A DNA stretch of 64,000 nt. It comes from Rossellomorea marisflavi. GTDB lineage: Bacteria; Bacillota; Bacilli; Bacillales; Bacillaceae_B. Shown here piece after piece: positions 17,468 to 26,426 of the stretch. The DNA is taken from assembly GCA_003667865.1 (NCBI GenBank), contig CP033051.1, forward strand, positions 3,250,501 through 3,314,500, given 5' to 3'. The number at the start of each line of letters is the position of its first letter. The stretch's first letter is position 1. The notes under the pieces are model-generated. The model saw only the letters and a list, made by a program, of their open reading frames with translations, ran no database searches and was not told the origin of the DNA. The translations under genes and the position numbers were made by a program.

Positions 17468-18487
17468 ATGACAGTTTTTAATGTGAAAATTCTTCAAACT
17501 AGAGGGAGTTCATTTGATATTGGTCTTAAAACAGGAAAGCTTTTTAAAGATATGCCTATAATTAAACCTTTAGAAACAATAACCAAACCTGAAATCGATT
17601 TTATAAATATGAAATCAATATTTGCTGAACTCTCTCCACATTTGCTTGAAGAGCTAGATGGAATATCAGAAGGTATAGGAATTCCTTTCAATAAGGCAGC
17701 TACATTATTTAGTGGTTATGATCTACCAAGAGTTGCTGCTATGGGATGTTCTGCACTTATCACAAATAAATACTACGTAAGAAATTATGACTTTTCTCCA
17801 TTCATATATGATGGTGTATTTAGCTTAAATCAGACTTATAATTTAAATGCCTCAGCTGGATACAACCTGCAAGGAATAGGAAGGCATGATGGAGTGAATG
17901 AACATGGACTTGCTATTGGATTACATTTCGTAAGTAACTCGGATTACACTAAAGGTTTATCCGCTTGGACTTCAATTAGAATGATTCTTGACTCTTGTTC
18001 TACAGTTAATGAAGCTTTTTTAATGCTAAAAGAATTGCCACACGCTGCTTGTTATAATTTCTCGATGTGAGACCGAAAAGGAGGTCTTGCAGTAGTAGAG
18101 GCAAGTCCTGAAGGAGTCATTTCCAGAGAACAGTCTGATCTTTTAACTTGTACTAATCATTTTCAACAAAAGGATCATATCCATAAGAATAGGGTGGCAA
18201 TAGAAGGATCAATAGAGAGAAATCAATATTTGCAAGGTATACTGGCTACTGAATTGACTCAGGATCAATTGGTATATAAGTTTTCTGCCAAAGATTCTCC
18301 ACTATTTTTTAGAGATTACAATAATCTTTTTGGAACTTTACATACCTTTTCATATTCATTTAATGAAGGAAAGATTGTCACTACAGTTGCACAGAGTGAA
18401 GAATTATTAGAGATAGACTTTCAGGAATGGGTTAATGGAAACGATATTTCAGGGCTACAAATGAATGGCCTGATAGAACATATTTAA
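17468..18487 (+). pseudogene. C45-family acyltransferase/peptidase-like gene broken by one in-frame TGA
   Basis: The frame from ATG 17468 (GGAGGAGG upstream) runs 200 codons, hits TGA at 18068-18070, and goes on in the same frame for 138 codons to TAA. The first part has a C45 (isopenicillin N acyltransferase-like) signature: AAMGCSALITNKYYVRNYDF, where the Cys after Gly would be the N-terminal nucleophile after self-cleavage, and GRHDGVNEHGLAIGLHF. The part after the stop (GGLAVVEASPEG) continues the fold. TCA to TGA would explain the break. The first fragment alone would be too short. Confidence 0.8.
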
Positions 18488-18596
18488 TACACATTTTATA
18501 GGAGATTCATTAAGGGGTAGGTAGTCGAAGATAGAAGTTGCCCTAATCACTTTAGTTCAGTTACTTAAGCAAAGGAGGAGAGATTTTGACAAAAAA

Positions 18597-18758
18597 ATGA
18601 TGATCCTTGCTATTTTTTCAATAGGTTGCCTATTACTTCTTGCTTATAAAGCCATTATCAACCAGGATTCTTCCTACTTAATAGGAGTGGTTAGCATCAT
18701 GGTTATCTTTTTTTTCAAGCAGAGGGAGTACCATAGAAATAAAGAACGATTTGATTAG
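18597..18758 (+). CDS. small two-helix membrane protein with possible A-tract frameshift
   Basis: From ATG 18597 the frame encodes 53 residues with two hydrophobic segments (MMILAIFSIGCLLLLAY and LIGVVSIMVIFFF) and a charged end. The strong site AAAGGAGGAG is placed for TTG 18586, which reads M-T-K-K then stops. One more A in the A7 tract at 18591-18597 would join the two frames as MTKKMMILAIF. The gene may be expressed by slippage, be mutated, or contain a base-calling error. Confidence 0.45.
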   Translation: MMILAIFSIGCLLLLAYKAIINQDSSYLIGVVSIMVIFFFKQREYHRNKERFD

Positions 18759-18760
18759 AG

Positions 18761-18790
18761 AGGGCATTGCTGAACAAGCAGCGGCCCTTA
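18761..18790 (+). repeat. family E hairpin, copy 3
   Basis: AGGGCATTGC, TGAACAA and GCAGCGGCCCT form a hairpin followed by TATTCAAATTAGGGCAG, like the other family E copies. Confidence 0.6.
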
Positions 18791-18868
18791 TTCAAATTAG
18801 GGCAGAGATGTTGAAGACGGATTGAGGTTTTTGTTGTGAATTTTAAATGTTAAGGGGACTTGATAATT

Positions 18869-19252
18869 ATGAAAAAATTCTATGTTGCATCGAGTTTGAA
18901 AAACATAGATACAGTTCGTTACGTTAGTAATGAGTTAATAAATAAAGGGTACATTCAAACTTATGATTGGACATAAAATGAAAGAACTTCAACAATTGAG
19001 GACTTAAAAGAAATAGGACTCCAAGAAAAAAATGCTGTATTGGAAGCAGATTTTATTATTGTTTTATTACCAGCAGGTAAAGGAAGTCATGTTGAGTTTG
19101 GAATTGCACTTGGACAAGGCAAAAGAATTTATCTCTACTCACAAAATGATGAAGTAAATAAAATCGAAACAACCAGTACGTTTTACCATTTAGATGAAGT
19201 AGAGAAATTTATTGGAACGATTGATGGATTGATTGCTGCAGTAACAAGATAA
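18869..19252 (+). pseudogene. nucleoside 2-deoxyribosyltransferase-like gene broken by one in-frame TAA
   Basis: The frame from ATG 18869 encodes MKKFYVASSLKNIDTVRYV and TYDWT, meets TAA at 18974-18976, then continues as NERTSTIEDLKEIG, ADFIIVLLPAGKGSHVEFG and IALGQGKRIYLYS. FYVASS at the start, plus the Asp and the GSHVEFG Glu, match nucleoside 2-deoxyribosyltransferase-like folds. AAA to TAA in a WTKNER context would account for the stop. A downstream TTG could start a shorter product, but it would lack the N-terminal strand. Confidence 0.72.
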
Positions 19253-19309
19253 GCGAAGTTATTAAGCTTAGCGGGGCGTTTTATACAATAACACCAAAAT
19301 ATCTAATAA

Positions 19310-19358
19310 GCCCAAGTATAAAGTTTTAATCAGAAAACTTTATACTTGGGCACTTTGT
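19310..19358. terminator. 18-bp perfect hairpin
   Basis: GCCCAAGTATAAAGTTTT (19310-19327) is the exact reverse complement of 19334-19351, with a six-base loop and a T-rich tail. It is longer than usual for an intrinsic terminator. Confidence 0.7.
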
Positions 19359-19480
19359 TTGCCAGATGTTTGTTTTTATAGCTGCATTTCAATTTAATGC
19401 GGTAAGACTAATTTCCAGTAATGTGCGTGATTAATGAGCAGAAACTGTTTCATTTTAACTGGCGGACACAGGAGGGTATT

Positions 19481-20224
19481 ATGAGAATTTTTGATGCGCA
19501 TTTTCATATTATTGATTTTGATTTTCCTATTATTGAAAACCAAGGGTATACTCCACCACAATTTGAAGTCACAGAGTATCAACAGCAAACTTCAAACCTG
19601 AATGTACTAGGCGGTGCAATTGTATCGGGTTCCTTCCAAGGATTTGACCAAAATTACTTAATAAAAGCACTAAAACAATTAGGACCATCATTTTGTGGTG
19701 TAACACAATTACCTTTTACAGTAACGGATGAAGAAATTATAAGCTTACATAATAATGGAGTAAAGGCATTTAGGATAAATATCAAACGGGGCGGTTCAGA
19801 AGGTTTATCAAATCTCGATTATTTTGCAAGAAGAGTTTATGATCTGGTTGGATGGCATTGTGAACTTTATATTGATGCAAAGGAATTACCTGAATTTGTA
19901 TCTACTCTAAAAAAACTACCTGCTATTTCGGTTGATCATTTAGGTTTATCAGAGGAAGGATTACCGCATTTATTACGATTAGTAGATAAGGGTATTAGAG
20001 TAAAAGCAACTGGATTTGGGCGTGTGGAATTAGATGTTGAGAATGCATTAAAATCAATATACGATAGTAACCCAGATGCACTAATGTTTGGAACAGACCT
20101 GCCATCTACAAGAGCAAACAGACCTTTTCAATATGCAGATGTAAAATTAATTCGGCAAGTATTTGATAAAAAGGCTACCGACAAAATCCTATATACAAAT
20201 GCCTTGAACTGGTACTTCAAATAA
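19481..20224 (+). CDS. amidohydrolase-family metal-dependent hydrolase
   Basis: ATG 19481 follows ACAGGAGGG. The 247-residue protein starts MRIFDAHFHIIDFDFP, giving the HxH metal motif of amidohydrolase_2 TIM barrels. A strand-end His comes in ISVDHLGLSEEG, and a late MFGTDLPSTRANRP supplies the catalytic Asp. This pattern fits the YcdF/2-pyrone-4,6-dicarboxylate lactonase-like branch; the substrate is unknown. It is a single-gene unit between hairpins. Confidence 0.82.
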   Translation: MRIFDAHFHIIDFDFPIIENQGYTPPQFEVTEYQQQTSNLNVLGGAIVSGSFQGFDQNYLIKALKQLGPSFCGVTQLPFTVTDEEIISLHNNGVKAFRINIKRGGSEGLSNLDYFARRVYDLVGWHCELYIDAKELPEFVSTLKKLPAISVDHLGLSEEGLPHLLRLVDKGIRVKATGFGRVELDVENALKSIYDSNPDALMFGTDLPSTRANRPFQYADVKLIRQVFDKKATDKILYTNALNWYFK

Positions 20225-20342
20225 TAATTTATAAGTTTGTGAGCGTGTTAACTTAAACTATTTCAGTGTTACGGGAAATGCCTTTTATTGTTTATATAAT
20301 AAGTGATGTTAGATAAACAATAACAATTAAATTTAAACCAAT

Positions 20343-20371
20343 AATTATTTATTGAATAACAATAAATAATT
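20343..20371. other. AT-rich inverted repeat
   Basis: AATTATTTATTG and CAATAAATAATT are perfect 12-bp arms around AATAA, 87 bp upstream of the next gene. It may be an operator or simply AT-rich sequence; there is no T-run. Confidence 0.35.
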
Positions 20372-20457
20372 TGGTAAATTTATACTTGTGATATATTTCT
20401 TCCATGTAACCGAATTAGGAAGGTTAGCTGCGAAAATATAAATTATGAGGTGAAGTA

Positions 20458-20673
20458 ATGGGCTTTTATTATTTTATAATTCTTTTTATAGGGATTTTTC
20501 ATATTTTAGGAGCGGGGTTACTAGCATTTATATATTCAATGTTTAAAAAGAGAGTTATATTTTGGGGGGCTATTGGTATATTTTTAATTGGTGTTTTTTT
20601 AATTGGTCTATCAATCTTTTTATTTACACCAGGGAGTTCAGATATTATCGCTGAAATTTTGAACTTAAACTAA
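20458..20673 (+). CDS. small two-helix membrane protein
   Basis: The 71-residue protein consists mainly of two membrane helices (about 4-27 and 35-57) with a KKR motif between them. GAGGTGAAGTA precedes the ATG. Family unknown. Confidence 0.58.
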   Translation: MGFYYFIILFIGIFHILGAGLLAFIYSMFKKRVIFWGAIGIFLIGVFLIGLSIFLFTPGSSDIIAEILNLN

Positions 20674-20701
20674 CGAGACTATTTGCGGAAGTCGGGTTTC
20701 T

Positions 20702-20980
20702 GTGAAGAAGATCATAATAATCAGTTTTATCGGCATGACACTTGTTTTCATTGGAGCTTATGCTTCGATTATTGTATACACTAGACATACACTTAACAGC
20801 GTAGAAGAAAAGGTAAAACAACATAATCCTGAAATAACAAGAGTAGAATCGATCACTAGCATTGGACACTGGGGAGAATGGTTCTCAGAATATTCATTAG
20901 TTGTTGTATTAGATGGTAAGAAATACCGAGTATGGACTAATGGAGATGGTAAGATTGGAGAAAAAGTACTGATAGAATGA
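20702..20980 (+). CDS. DUF3139-like membrane-anchored protein
   Basis: The 92-residue protein has one N-terminal helix (about 3-24). An extracytoplasmic part follows, with NSVEEKVKQHNPEITRVESI, GHWGEWFSEYSLVVVLDG and a closing strand. The arrangement resembles DUF3139 proteins of Bacilli. The start is GTG with only a weak site (GCGGAAG), 28 bp after the previous gene, so cotranscription is likely. Confidence 0.58.
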   Translation: MKKIIIISFIGMTLVFIGAYASIIVYTRHTLNSVEEKVKQHNPEITRVESITSIGHWGEWFSEYSLVVVLDGKKYRVWTNGDGKIGEKVLIE

Positions 20981-21042
20981 TAGTTAGATAAAACAATATG
21001 TATTTAGTAATCATTAGCATAGTGGTATGGAGGTGAAAATTA

Positions 21043-22323
21043 GTGGGTTCATATACAGAGCTTTTGAGGAACGCATATTTCCGGAATTTTCTATTAGCAT
21101 CAACACTCTTAAACATTGGGAGAAAACTTTCTTGGGTAGCTTTAGGTTGGTTCGTGTATCAAGTTACAGGATCTGCACTTGCTATTGGAATCGTTATTTC
21201 TTCCGCAACAATTGCTCCTTTAATTTCAAGTATCTTGGTAGGTGGGATTCTAGACCAATATGATCGAAGAATTGTTATGATCGTTGAAAATGTTTTGAGA
21301 GGAATGTTTTTAGCTTTAATACCCTTGCTATACTGGTTTGATATTTTATCACTTTGGATGATTATCGTTGTGGTTTTTATTAATGGTTTATTATCGTCTT
21401 TTACGACTATTGGAACTGCCTCCATTCTGCCAGAGTTTCTTAATAAGGATGATTTAGAGACTGGTAATGCAGTATTTACAATGACTGGTCAGATCGGTTC
21501 ACTTATCGGTCCAGCTTTGGGTGGGTTTAGTACTTCTTTACTAGGGGCACCAATGACTTTATTTATAAATGTTTTATGTTTCCTTATAGCTGCTATTTTA
21601 TATTACATCATTCCAAAATCTGCTTATCATACAGGACTGACTAAAAGAAAAGAAGCAGGAAATATAAAAGAAAAGGTAAAGAGTTTTATAACAGATACGA
21701 AAGAGGGATTCAATTTTATATTCAAATATAGGATTCTTATTATGATTGCGATGGTAACTTTTTTATTTGATTTTACATATGCTCCCCTTGAACCAATGTT
21801 ACCAATATATGTGGATGAAATATTAAATCAAGGTCCTGATACGTTAGGGATCATTTGGAGTTTCTTTGCTATTGGTTCATTTTTAGGCTCGTTACTATGG
21901 GTTAGAATTGGGAAGATGTTTCACTACTCTTACTCATTAGGGGCCGTTATTATACTATGGGGAATTGTACCTACTTGTTTTAGCTTTATATCTAGTTCAA
22001 TACTTGTATTTATTATGATGTTTATCGGTGGAGTGGTATATGCACCATATAACATAGTTTCTCCTACGTTAAGGCAAAAGCTTGTACCAAATGCTATTAG
22101 GGGAAGGGTATTTGGAGTCTACGGATTAATAGCGGGACTAGGTTTTCCTATTGGAGTTTATTTAGGGGGTTTGTTAGCTGAATACGTTGGTGTGAGTAAA
22201 ACCATCATGACTGGGGGCGTGCTTACTATAGTATTAGGAGTCATTGTAGCAACACACCCAATTTTAAGAATTAAGGAAGTAGAGCCATTATCTATTACTC
22301 CTAAACATCATACTCCAGCATAG
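21043..22323 (+). CDS. MFS transporter, macrolide-efflux-like
   Basis: The 426-residue protein has about twelve hydrophobic helices. The loop DQYDRRIV between helices 2 and 3 matches the MFS motif A of MefA/BacE-type drug exporters. GTG 21043 has GGAGGTG eight bases upstream. A second, related exporter lies at 23753-24979. It is likely a drug or metabolite exporter in the cytoplasmic membrane. No regulator is fused or overlapping. Confidence 0.83.
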   Translation: MGSYTELLRNAYFRNFLLASTLLNIGRKLSWVALGWFVYQVTGSALAIGIVISSATIAPLISSILVGGILDQYDRRIVMIVENVLRGMFLALIPLLYWFDILSLWMIIVVVFINGLLSSFTTIGTASILPEFLNKDDLETGNAVFTMTGQIGSLIGPALGGFSTSLLGAPMTLFINVLCFLIAAILYYIIPKSAYHTGLTKRKEAGNIKEKVKSFITDTKEGFNFIFKYRILIMIAMVTFLFDFTYAPLEPMLPIYVDEILNQGPDTLGIIWSFFAIGSFLGSLLWVRIGKMFHYSYSLGAVIILWGIVPTCFSFISSSILVFIMMFIGGVVYAPYNIVSPTLRQKLVPNAIRGRVFGVYGLIAGLGFPIGVYLGGLLAEYVGVSKTIMTGGVLTIVLGVIVATHPILRIKEVEPLSITPKHHTPA

Positions 22324-22534
22324 ATGGAAGATCCTATTGAATTCTTGGAAAAATAAAATGGTCCCCATACGACTTGAGACTCTATACTGCGCATTACCAA
22401 CTTCAAATATGGAAGAATTGAAGAATGTGGTTTGAATGAAGAAGTCATTTTAAACAATAGGCTCATTTCAACATTAACTTACACACATATAGAAGAGAGC
22501 GCCTTTAAATCAGTAAAGTGAATATTATTTTTTT

Positions 22535-22561
22535 AACCCAGCTGCAAAGTTGGGTTTTTTT
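22535..22561 (+). terminator. intrinsic terminator
   Basis: AACCCA and TGGGTT pair around GCTGCAAAGT, followed by a run of T. It separates the MFS gene at 21043 from the regulator-transporter pair at 22690. Confidence 0.7.
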
Positions 22562-22689
22562 ATTGAACTAATAGGTGAATGTTTATTTTATGGAATTCTA
22601 AAAAATTTAGATGTAATGTTCGAAAATAATTGAATTTAATGTCCTAATAATTTAGAATTAACTTATATTGGTAAAATGAGGTGCTCAAA

Positions 22690-23739
22690 ATGGATGTATT
22701 AAATATTACAAGTAGAAAAAGAGAGACTTATGAAGTACAGCAAGAATACTCGTTACTTTGGGAGTGTGCATTGGGGATTGCTGCGGTTACAAATAAGCCG
22801 TTGATTAAGACGTTAGAGAAACCACTCGAATATTGGGATGGGATAAAGAATTCTATTACGGATGATTTAAAACATCACTTAAATTTTGTGGAAGAGAAAA
22901 ATACCTGGAAGTCTTTATTACAAGTACTTCATCAAGAAGTATTTACAGATCTCGCTCATTTCAGTTCATACATTACCGAGCTATCTGAAACAGAGTTAAA
23001 GTATATTTGTCTTCCTTTCATTGGTGAGAAACACCAGGACTTAAGGCAAAAGGCTTCAACGGGAGAAGAAGCTGCAATGGCCGAACTAATGAAATTAACT
23101 GAAGACAATTCTTTTTTTCCTACATATATTCGTTTTATTTGTGATGTTGATGCTAACTATTTGAAGGCTCATTTAATTGCTATTATGGAAGGCTGGTTTG
23201 AGGAAGTAGTAAGAAAAGAAGGGGTAGAAGAAATCACTTCATATTTAAGAAATGATTATGAACTTAAAGTTCAAATGTCAAAAAACATGTCTCCAGAAGA
23301 ATTAGTAGAGTGGGCAACAGGGGGGATTGTCTACTTTCCAGAACCAAGTATCAGTAGAGTACTACTAATCCCTCAATATATTTATAGACCTTGGAACATT
23401 GAAGCTGATATTGAAGGAACGAAAGTCTTCTACTATCCGATATCAAATGAAAGTATGTCTCCGAATGATCCGTATGCTCCAAATCACTTTTTAGTACTAA
23501 AACACAAAGCACTCGGTGATGAGGTTAGGCTTCGTATGGTTAAATTATTATCTGAGAATGAATTGACTCTACAAGAAATTACAGATGAACTAGATATGGG
23601 GAAATCAACGGTTCATCATCACCTGAAGATTTTGAGATCAGCAAGATTAGTAGAAATAGCTAATTCAAAATATTGTTTAAGAAAGAATGCCATTAAATCA
23701 TTACCTAAAGAGATGGAACATTATTTAAATCGGATCTAA
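22690..23739 (+). CDS. ArsR-family winged-helix regulator with DUF5937-like N-terminal domain
   Basis: ATG 22690 has GAGGTG six bases upstream. The first ~250 residues of the 349-residue protein form a helical sensor-like domain of the DUF5937 kind. The last ~85 carry an ArsR winged helix: FLVLKHKALGDEVRLRMVKL, LTLQEITDELDMGKSTVHHH (recognition helix) and LVEIANSKYCLR. No metal-binding Cys cluster is visible. It is 13 bp upstream of an MFS exporter, so it most likely controls that pump in response to a ligand. Confidence 0.82.
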   Translation: MDVLNITSRKRETYEVQQEYSLLWECALGIAAVTNKPLIKTLEKPLEYWDGIKNSITDDLKHHLNFVEEKNTWKSLLQVLHQEVFTDLAHFSSYITELSETELKYICLPFIGEKHQDLRQKASTGEEAAMAELMKLTEDNSFFPTYIRFICDVDANYLKAHLIAIMEGWFEEVVRKEGVEEITSYLRNDYELKVQMSKNMSPEELVEWATGGIVYFPEPSISRVLLIPQYIYRPWNIEADIEGTKVFYYPISNESMSPNDPYAPNHFLVLKHKALGDEVRLRMVKLLSENELTLQEITDELDMGKSTVHHHLKILRSARLVEIANSKYCLRKNAIKSLPKEMEHYLNRI

Positions 23740-23752
23740 GGAGAGAGGTAGG

Positions 23753-24979
23753 ATGGGAGAATCATCATTCGTCACACAAAAGAATGAAATACCTGAATTT
23801 AAGAAGAATTATTCTGTTTTCCGTTTTATAGGAGGAAATGTACTATCATTCTGTGGAGACCAAATTTATTTGATTGCAATCCCACTTATGGTATTAGCTA
23901 TAACGGGTTCCCCATTGAGTATGGGATTAGTTGCAGCGCTTGAGCGTTTACCTATTTTATTTCAACCATTTACGGGGGTATTAGCAGATCGCTTTAATAG
24001 AAAGCATTTGATGCTGCTATGTGATGGAACAAGGAGTCTGATTGTTGGGATAATAGGGATTCTTTACATATTTGGTTTGTTAGACATATGGTTTTTATAT
24101 AGTGCAGCCTTTATTATAGGTCTTTTAAGTCAAATGTATAATACTGCACAATTTGCCTCTATACCAAGGCTGGTTCGTAAAGATGACTTAACAGTAGTAA
24201 ATTCTATAAACACAGGTTTATTCAATACTGCAATATTGGTCGCACCAGGTCTAGGAGGACTCATTATTAGTTTTTATAACCCTGGATATGCGCTTTTACT
24301 AAACAGCTTTAGCTTTCTCATAGCGTTTTTTGCAATTTTAAGTATCAATTTAAAACAAGAGTCTAAGAATCTCGTTAATAAACGTTCATTTTGGAAAGAA
24401 ATTAAAGAAGGTTTTCAATTTGTTATTCAAACAAAACCAATATTATATACTAATTTAGCGATGTTAGCTTCGATATTCGGAACCACATTATTCTTAACGA
24501 TGATGGTCTTTCATTTAACGGATACTATGAGTTTATCAGCAGAACAGACAGGTATTCTCATATCTATTGGTGGTATTGGAGCAATCGGGGGTGCATTAGC
24601 TACAAATTACTTAAGAAAATGGTTCTCTTATCGCAGTATTTTATTTGTAGCTTCATTTATTGGCGGAGGATCCATTCTGTTATTTGGATTAGCCTCTACA
24701 TATTTTTGGTTCATTGTATGGAATGCTCTCGGGACTTTTTCTGCATCAATCATGAATCCATGTATTGTAACGATAAGACAAACCCTAACACCTGATCATT
24801 TATTGGGGCGTGTACAAGCTACAAGTCGTTTTATGACATGGCTTCTTATGCCATTTGCAGCTTTTTTTGCGGGTGTTTTAGCAAATGAATTTGGAACCAA
24901 TTTCACCATTGTATTAGGAGGATCTGTATCAACATTGGCATCCGTGTTCTATCTACATCGTTCTCTTAAGTATAATTAG
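23753..24979 (+). CDS. MFS transporter, drug-efflux-like
   Basis: The 408-residue protein has twelve predicted helices. ADRFNRKHLML after helix 2 is MFS motif A of the macrolide-efflux/enterobactin-exporter-like branch. AAGGAGAGAGG precedes the ATG, which lies 13 bp after the ArsR-type regulator stop; the two form an operon. It is related to 21043-22323 but clearly diverged. The exported compound cannot be inferred. Confidence 0.85.
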   Translation: MGESSFVTQKNEIPEFKKNYSVFRFIGGNVLSFCGDQIYLIAIPLMVLAITGSPLSMGLVAALERLPILFQPFTGVLADRFNRKHLMLLCDGTRSLIVGIIGILYIFGLLDIWFLYSAAFIIGLLSQMYNTAQFASIPRLVRKDDLTVVNSINTGLFNTAILVAPGLGGLIISFYNPGYALLLNSFSFLIAFFAILSINLKQESKNLVNKRSFWKEIKEGFQFVIQTKPILYTNLAMLASIFGTTLFLTMMVFHLTDTMSLSAEQTGILISIGGIGAIGGALATNYLRKWFSYRSILFVASFIGGGSILLFGLASTYFWFIVWNALGTFSASIMNPCIVTIRQTLTPDHLLGRVQATSRFMTWLLMPFAAFFAGVLANEFGTNFTIVLGGSVSTLASVFYLHRSLKYN

Positions 24980-25186
24980 AGTAAGTGTTTTCTAAATCTA
25001 GTTTAAATGATTGATGTGAATTTCTAACACTAATAAGCGATTAGGAAACAAGAGAAGCTACTGGTCCTTAAAGGATTGGGCGTGTTCTGTTATCAAAGAT
25101 GTGGGATTGTTTAACACGGATTGAATCTTTCCTCTTATTAAATCGTAATAATGATAAGTGGAATTTTTTAAGGTGGAGGGGGTATT

Positions 25187-25369
25187 ATGTCCGATGAAGA
25201 AAGAGATAGATTGAAAGCCAAAGAACTTCGAAAAAATCCTGGTGGCACACTAAACAATGCTTGGGCTCAAGCTCATTCTGGAGCTCCAAGTAGTGGTTGT
25301 TTAATAAACATTATATCGGTATTACTCATAGTTGGAATCATGCTAGTAGCAAGAGCGTGTTCAAACTAA
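25187..25369 (+). CDS. small membrane protein, DUF6366-like
   Basis: The 60-residue protein starts with a charged segment (MSDEERDRLKAKELRKNPGG), has a short Gly/Ser stretch and ends in one membrane helix (IISVLLIVGIMLVARA). The RKNPGG element and layout recall DUF6366 proteins of Bacillaceae. AAGGTGGAGGGGG precedes the ATG. Confidence 0.6.
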   Translation: MSDEERDRLKAKELRKNPGGTLNNAWAQAHSGAPSSGCLINIISVLLIVGIMLVARACSN

Positions 25370-25389
25370 CCTTATAATGATTTCCTTAG

Positions 25390-25605
25390 CATTGTCTATA
25401 TTCACTTCTATATCGTAAAAATGTCAACAAAGGATATATTTTCTTTTCAATACTCTTAGTCTTAGGTTTTACCAATATACTAAATGTAATTGCATATTCT
25501 ATGATTACAGGCTTTCTCTTGATTTTAATGTATATTGGTATGAGTGCTTTTGCCTTTCATGAACAAAAAATGAAAAAAATTGTTAAGGGGAAATGGAATG
25601 AGTGA
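25390..25605 (+). pseudogene. start-less membrane-protein ORF overlapping the YrvL-like gene
   Basis: An open frame of 71 codons (for example YIFFSILLVLGFTNILNVIA) ends TGA at 25603-25605 inside ATGAGTGA, so it overlaps the next start. There is no start codon with a ribosome site, and a TAG lies just before the frame. It looks like the 3' end of a lost membrane-protein gene that was translationally coupled to its neighbour. Confidence 0.45.
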
Positions 25606-26047
25606 TCATAACCGTTCATTTCGGGACATGAATGTAAAAGAAAAAGTTATTGTGGTTACAGCAATCACATCCCTTATTTTGTTTTCTTTATCCTTTGCCA
25701 TAGGAATATTTTATTTTGGATTTGTAGGGATCTTCAGTTTATTAGGAATACAATTTGATTCTTATTATTCGCTTTTGGTATTTGTCTTGCTTTACTTTGT
25801 TGTAGGAATTTTCACGGATATAGTATCTATGGCTTTAGTTACAATATCGTATCATTATATTTCGGGGAAATTGCATTTGTTTTTCACAAGAATGTTTATT
25901 GATTGTACAATTACTTGGCTGTTACTATTTACACTTGATGAATTTATGCATAGTATTACCATCCCGTTTTCAATAGAAATCCTTATGGCCGTTCTATTAT
26001 TTATTATTGGAATTGCATTTGATGATAAAAAGATTAAAGGCAGTTAG
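25598..26047 (+). CDS. YrvL-like regulatory membrane protein
   Basis: ATG 25598 follows AAGGGGAAATGG. The 149-residue product has an N-terminal cytoplasmic segment (MSDHNRSFRDMNVKEKVIV) and four hydrophobic helices, with a GIFTDIVSMALVTISYHY segment in the middle. The architecture and length fit YrvL-type proteins, which in B. subtilis are linked to the SigO-RsoA regulon. That role is only inferred here, since no sigO or rsoA is nearby. Confidence 0.62.
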   Translation: MSDHNRSFRDMNVKEKVIVVTAITSLILFSLSFAIGIFYFGFVGIFSLLGIQFDSYYSLLVFVLLYFVVGIFTDIVSMALVTISYHYISGKLHLFFTRMFIDCTITWLLLFTLDEFMHSITIPFSIEILMAVLLFIIGIAFDDKKIKGS

Positions 26048-26064
26048 TTTATTAAGCTAAAGAA

Positions 26065-26196
26065 GTGAGAGTAAATGAACTCAATACAATAAAATGTGAG
26101 GTTCTTTTTGCATCCAGCAAACAAATTGAAAACATTAATGCAGTTGGAACCATTAAAGCTGAAGAACAATATTATTATGGTTCACCTGAAATGTAA
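26065..26196 (+). other. 43-codon ORF, possible gene remnant
   Basis: From GTG 26065 the frame reads MRVNELNTIKCEVLFASSKQ onward, ending GSPEM and TAA. The composition looks protein-like but the ribosome site is poor. The remainder of the gap to 26426 has nothing I recognise. Confidence 0.25.
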
Positions 26197-26426
26197 CACA
26201 TAGTAACCTTAATGAAGATATATGGTGGTAAAGATTGATGAATAATAATGTCTAGCTTTCACATTAACGAGAGCGGAAGGTAAATTTGATGACCATGAAT
26301 TGGAATTTCTTTTTCTTATCTTCGATTTAAATTATTTTTTCTGAATATTTTGTTGATTTAATTGTAAGCCGATATTGATTTAAAGGGAAGTAAAGCTCAA
26401 CAAGGAAAAAAAGGGGGATGTATACG

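Noticed and set aside
23753..24979. The two MFS genes considered as one operon with the regulator
   Set aside because: A clear terminator at 22535 separates the first MFS gene from the regulator and second MFS gene.
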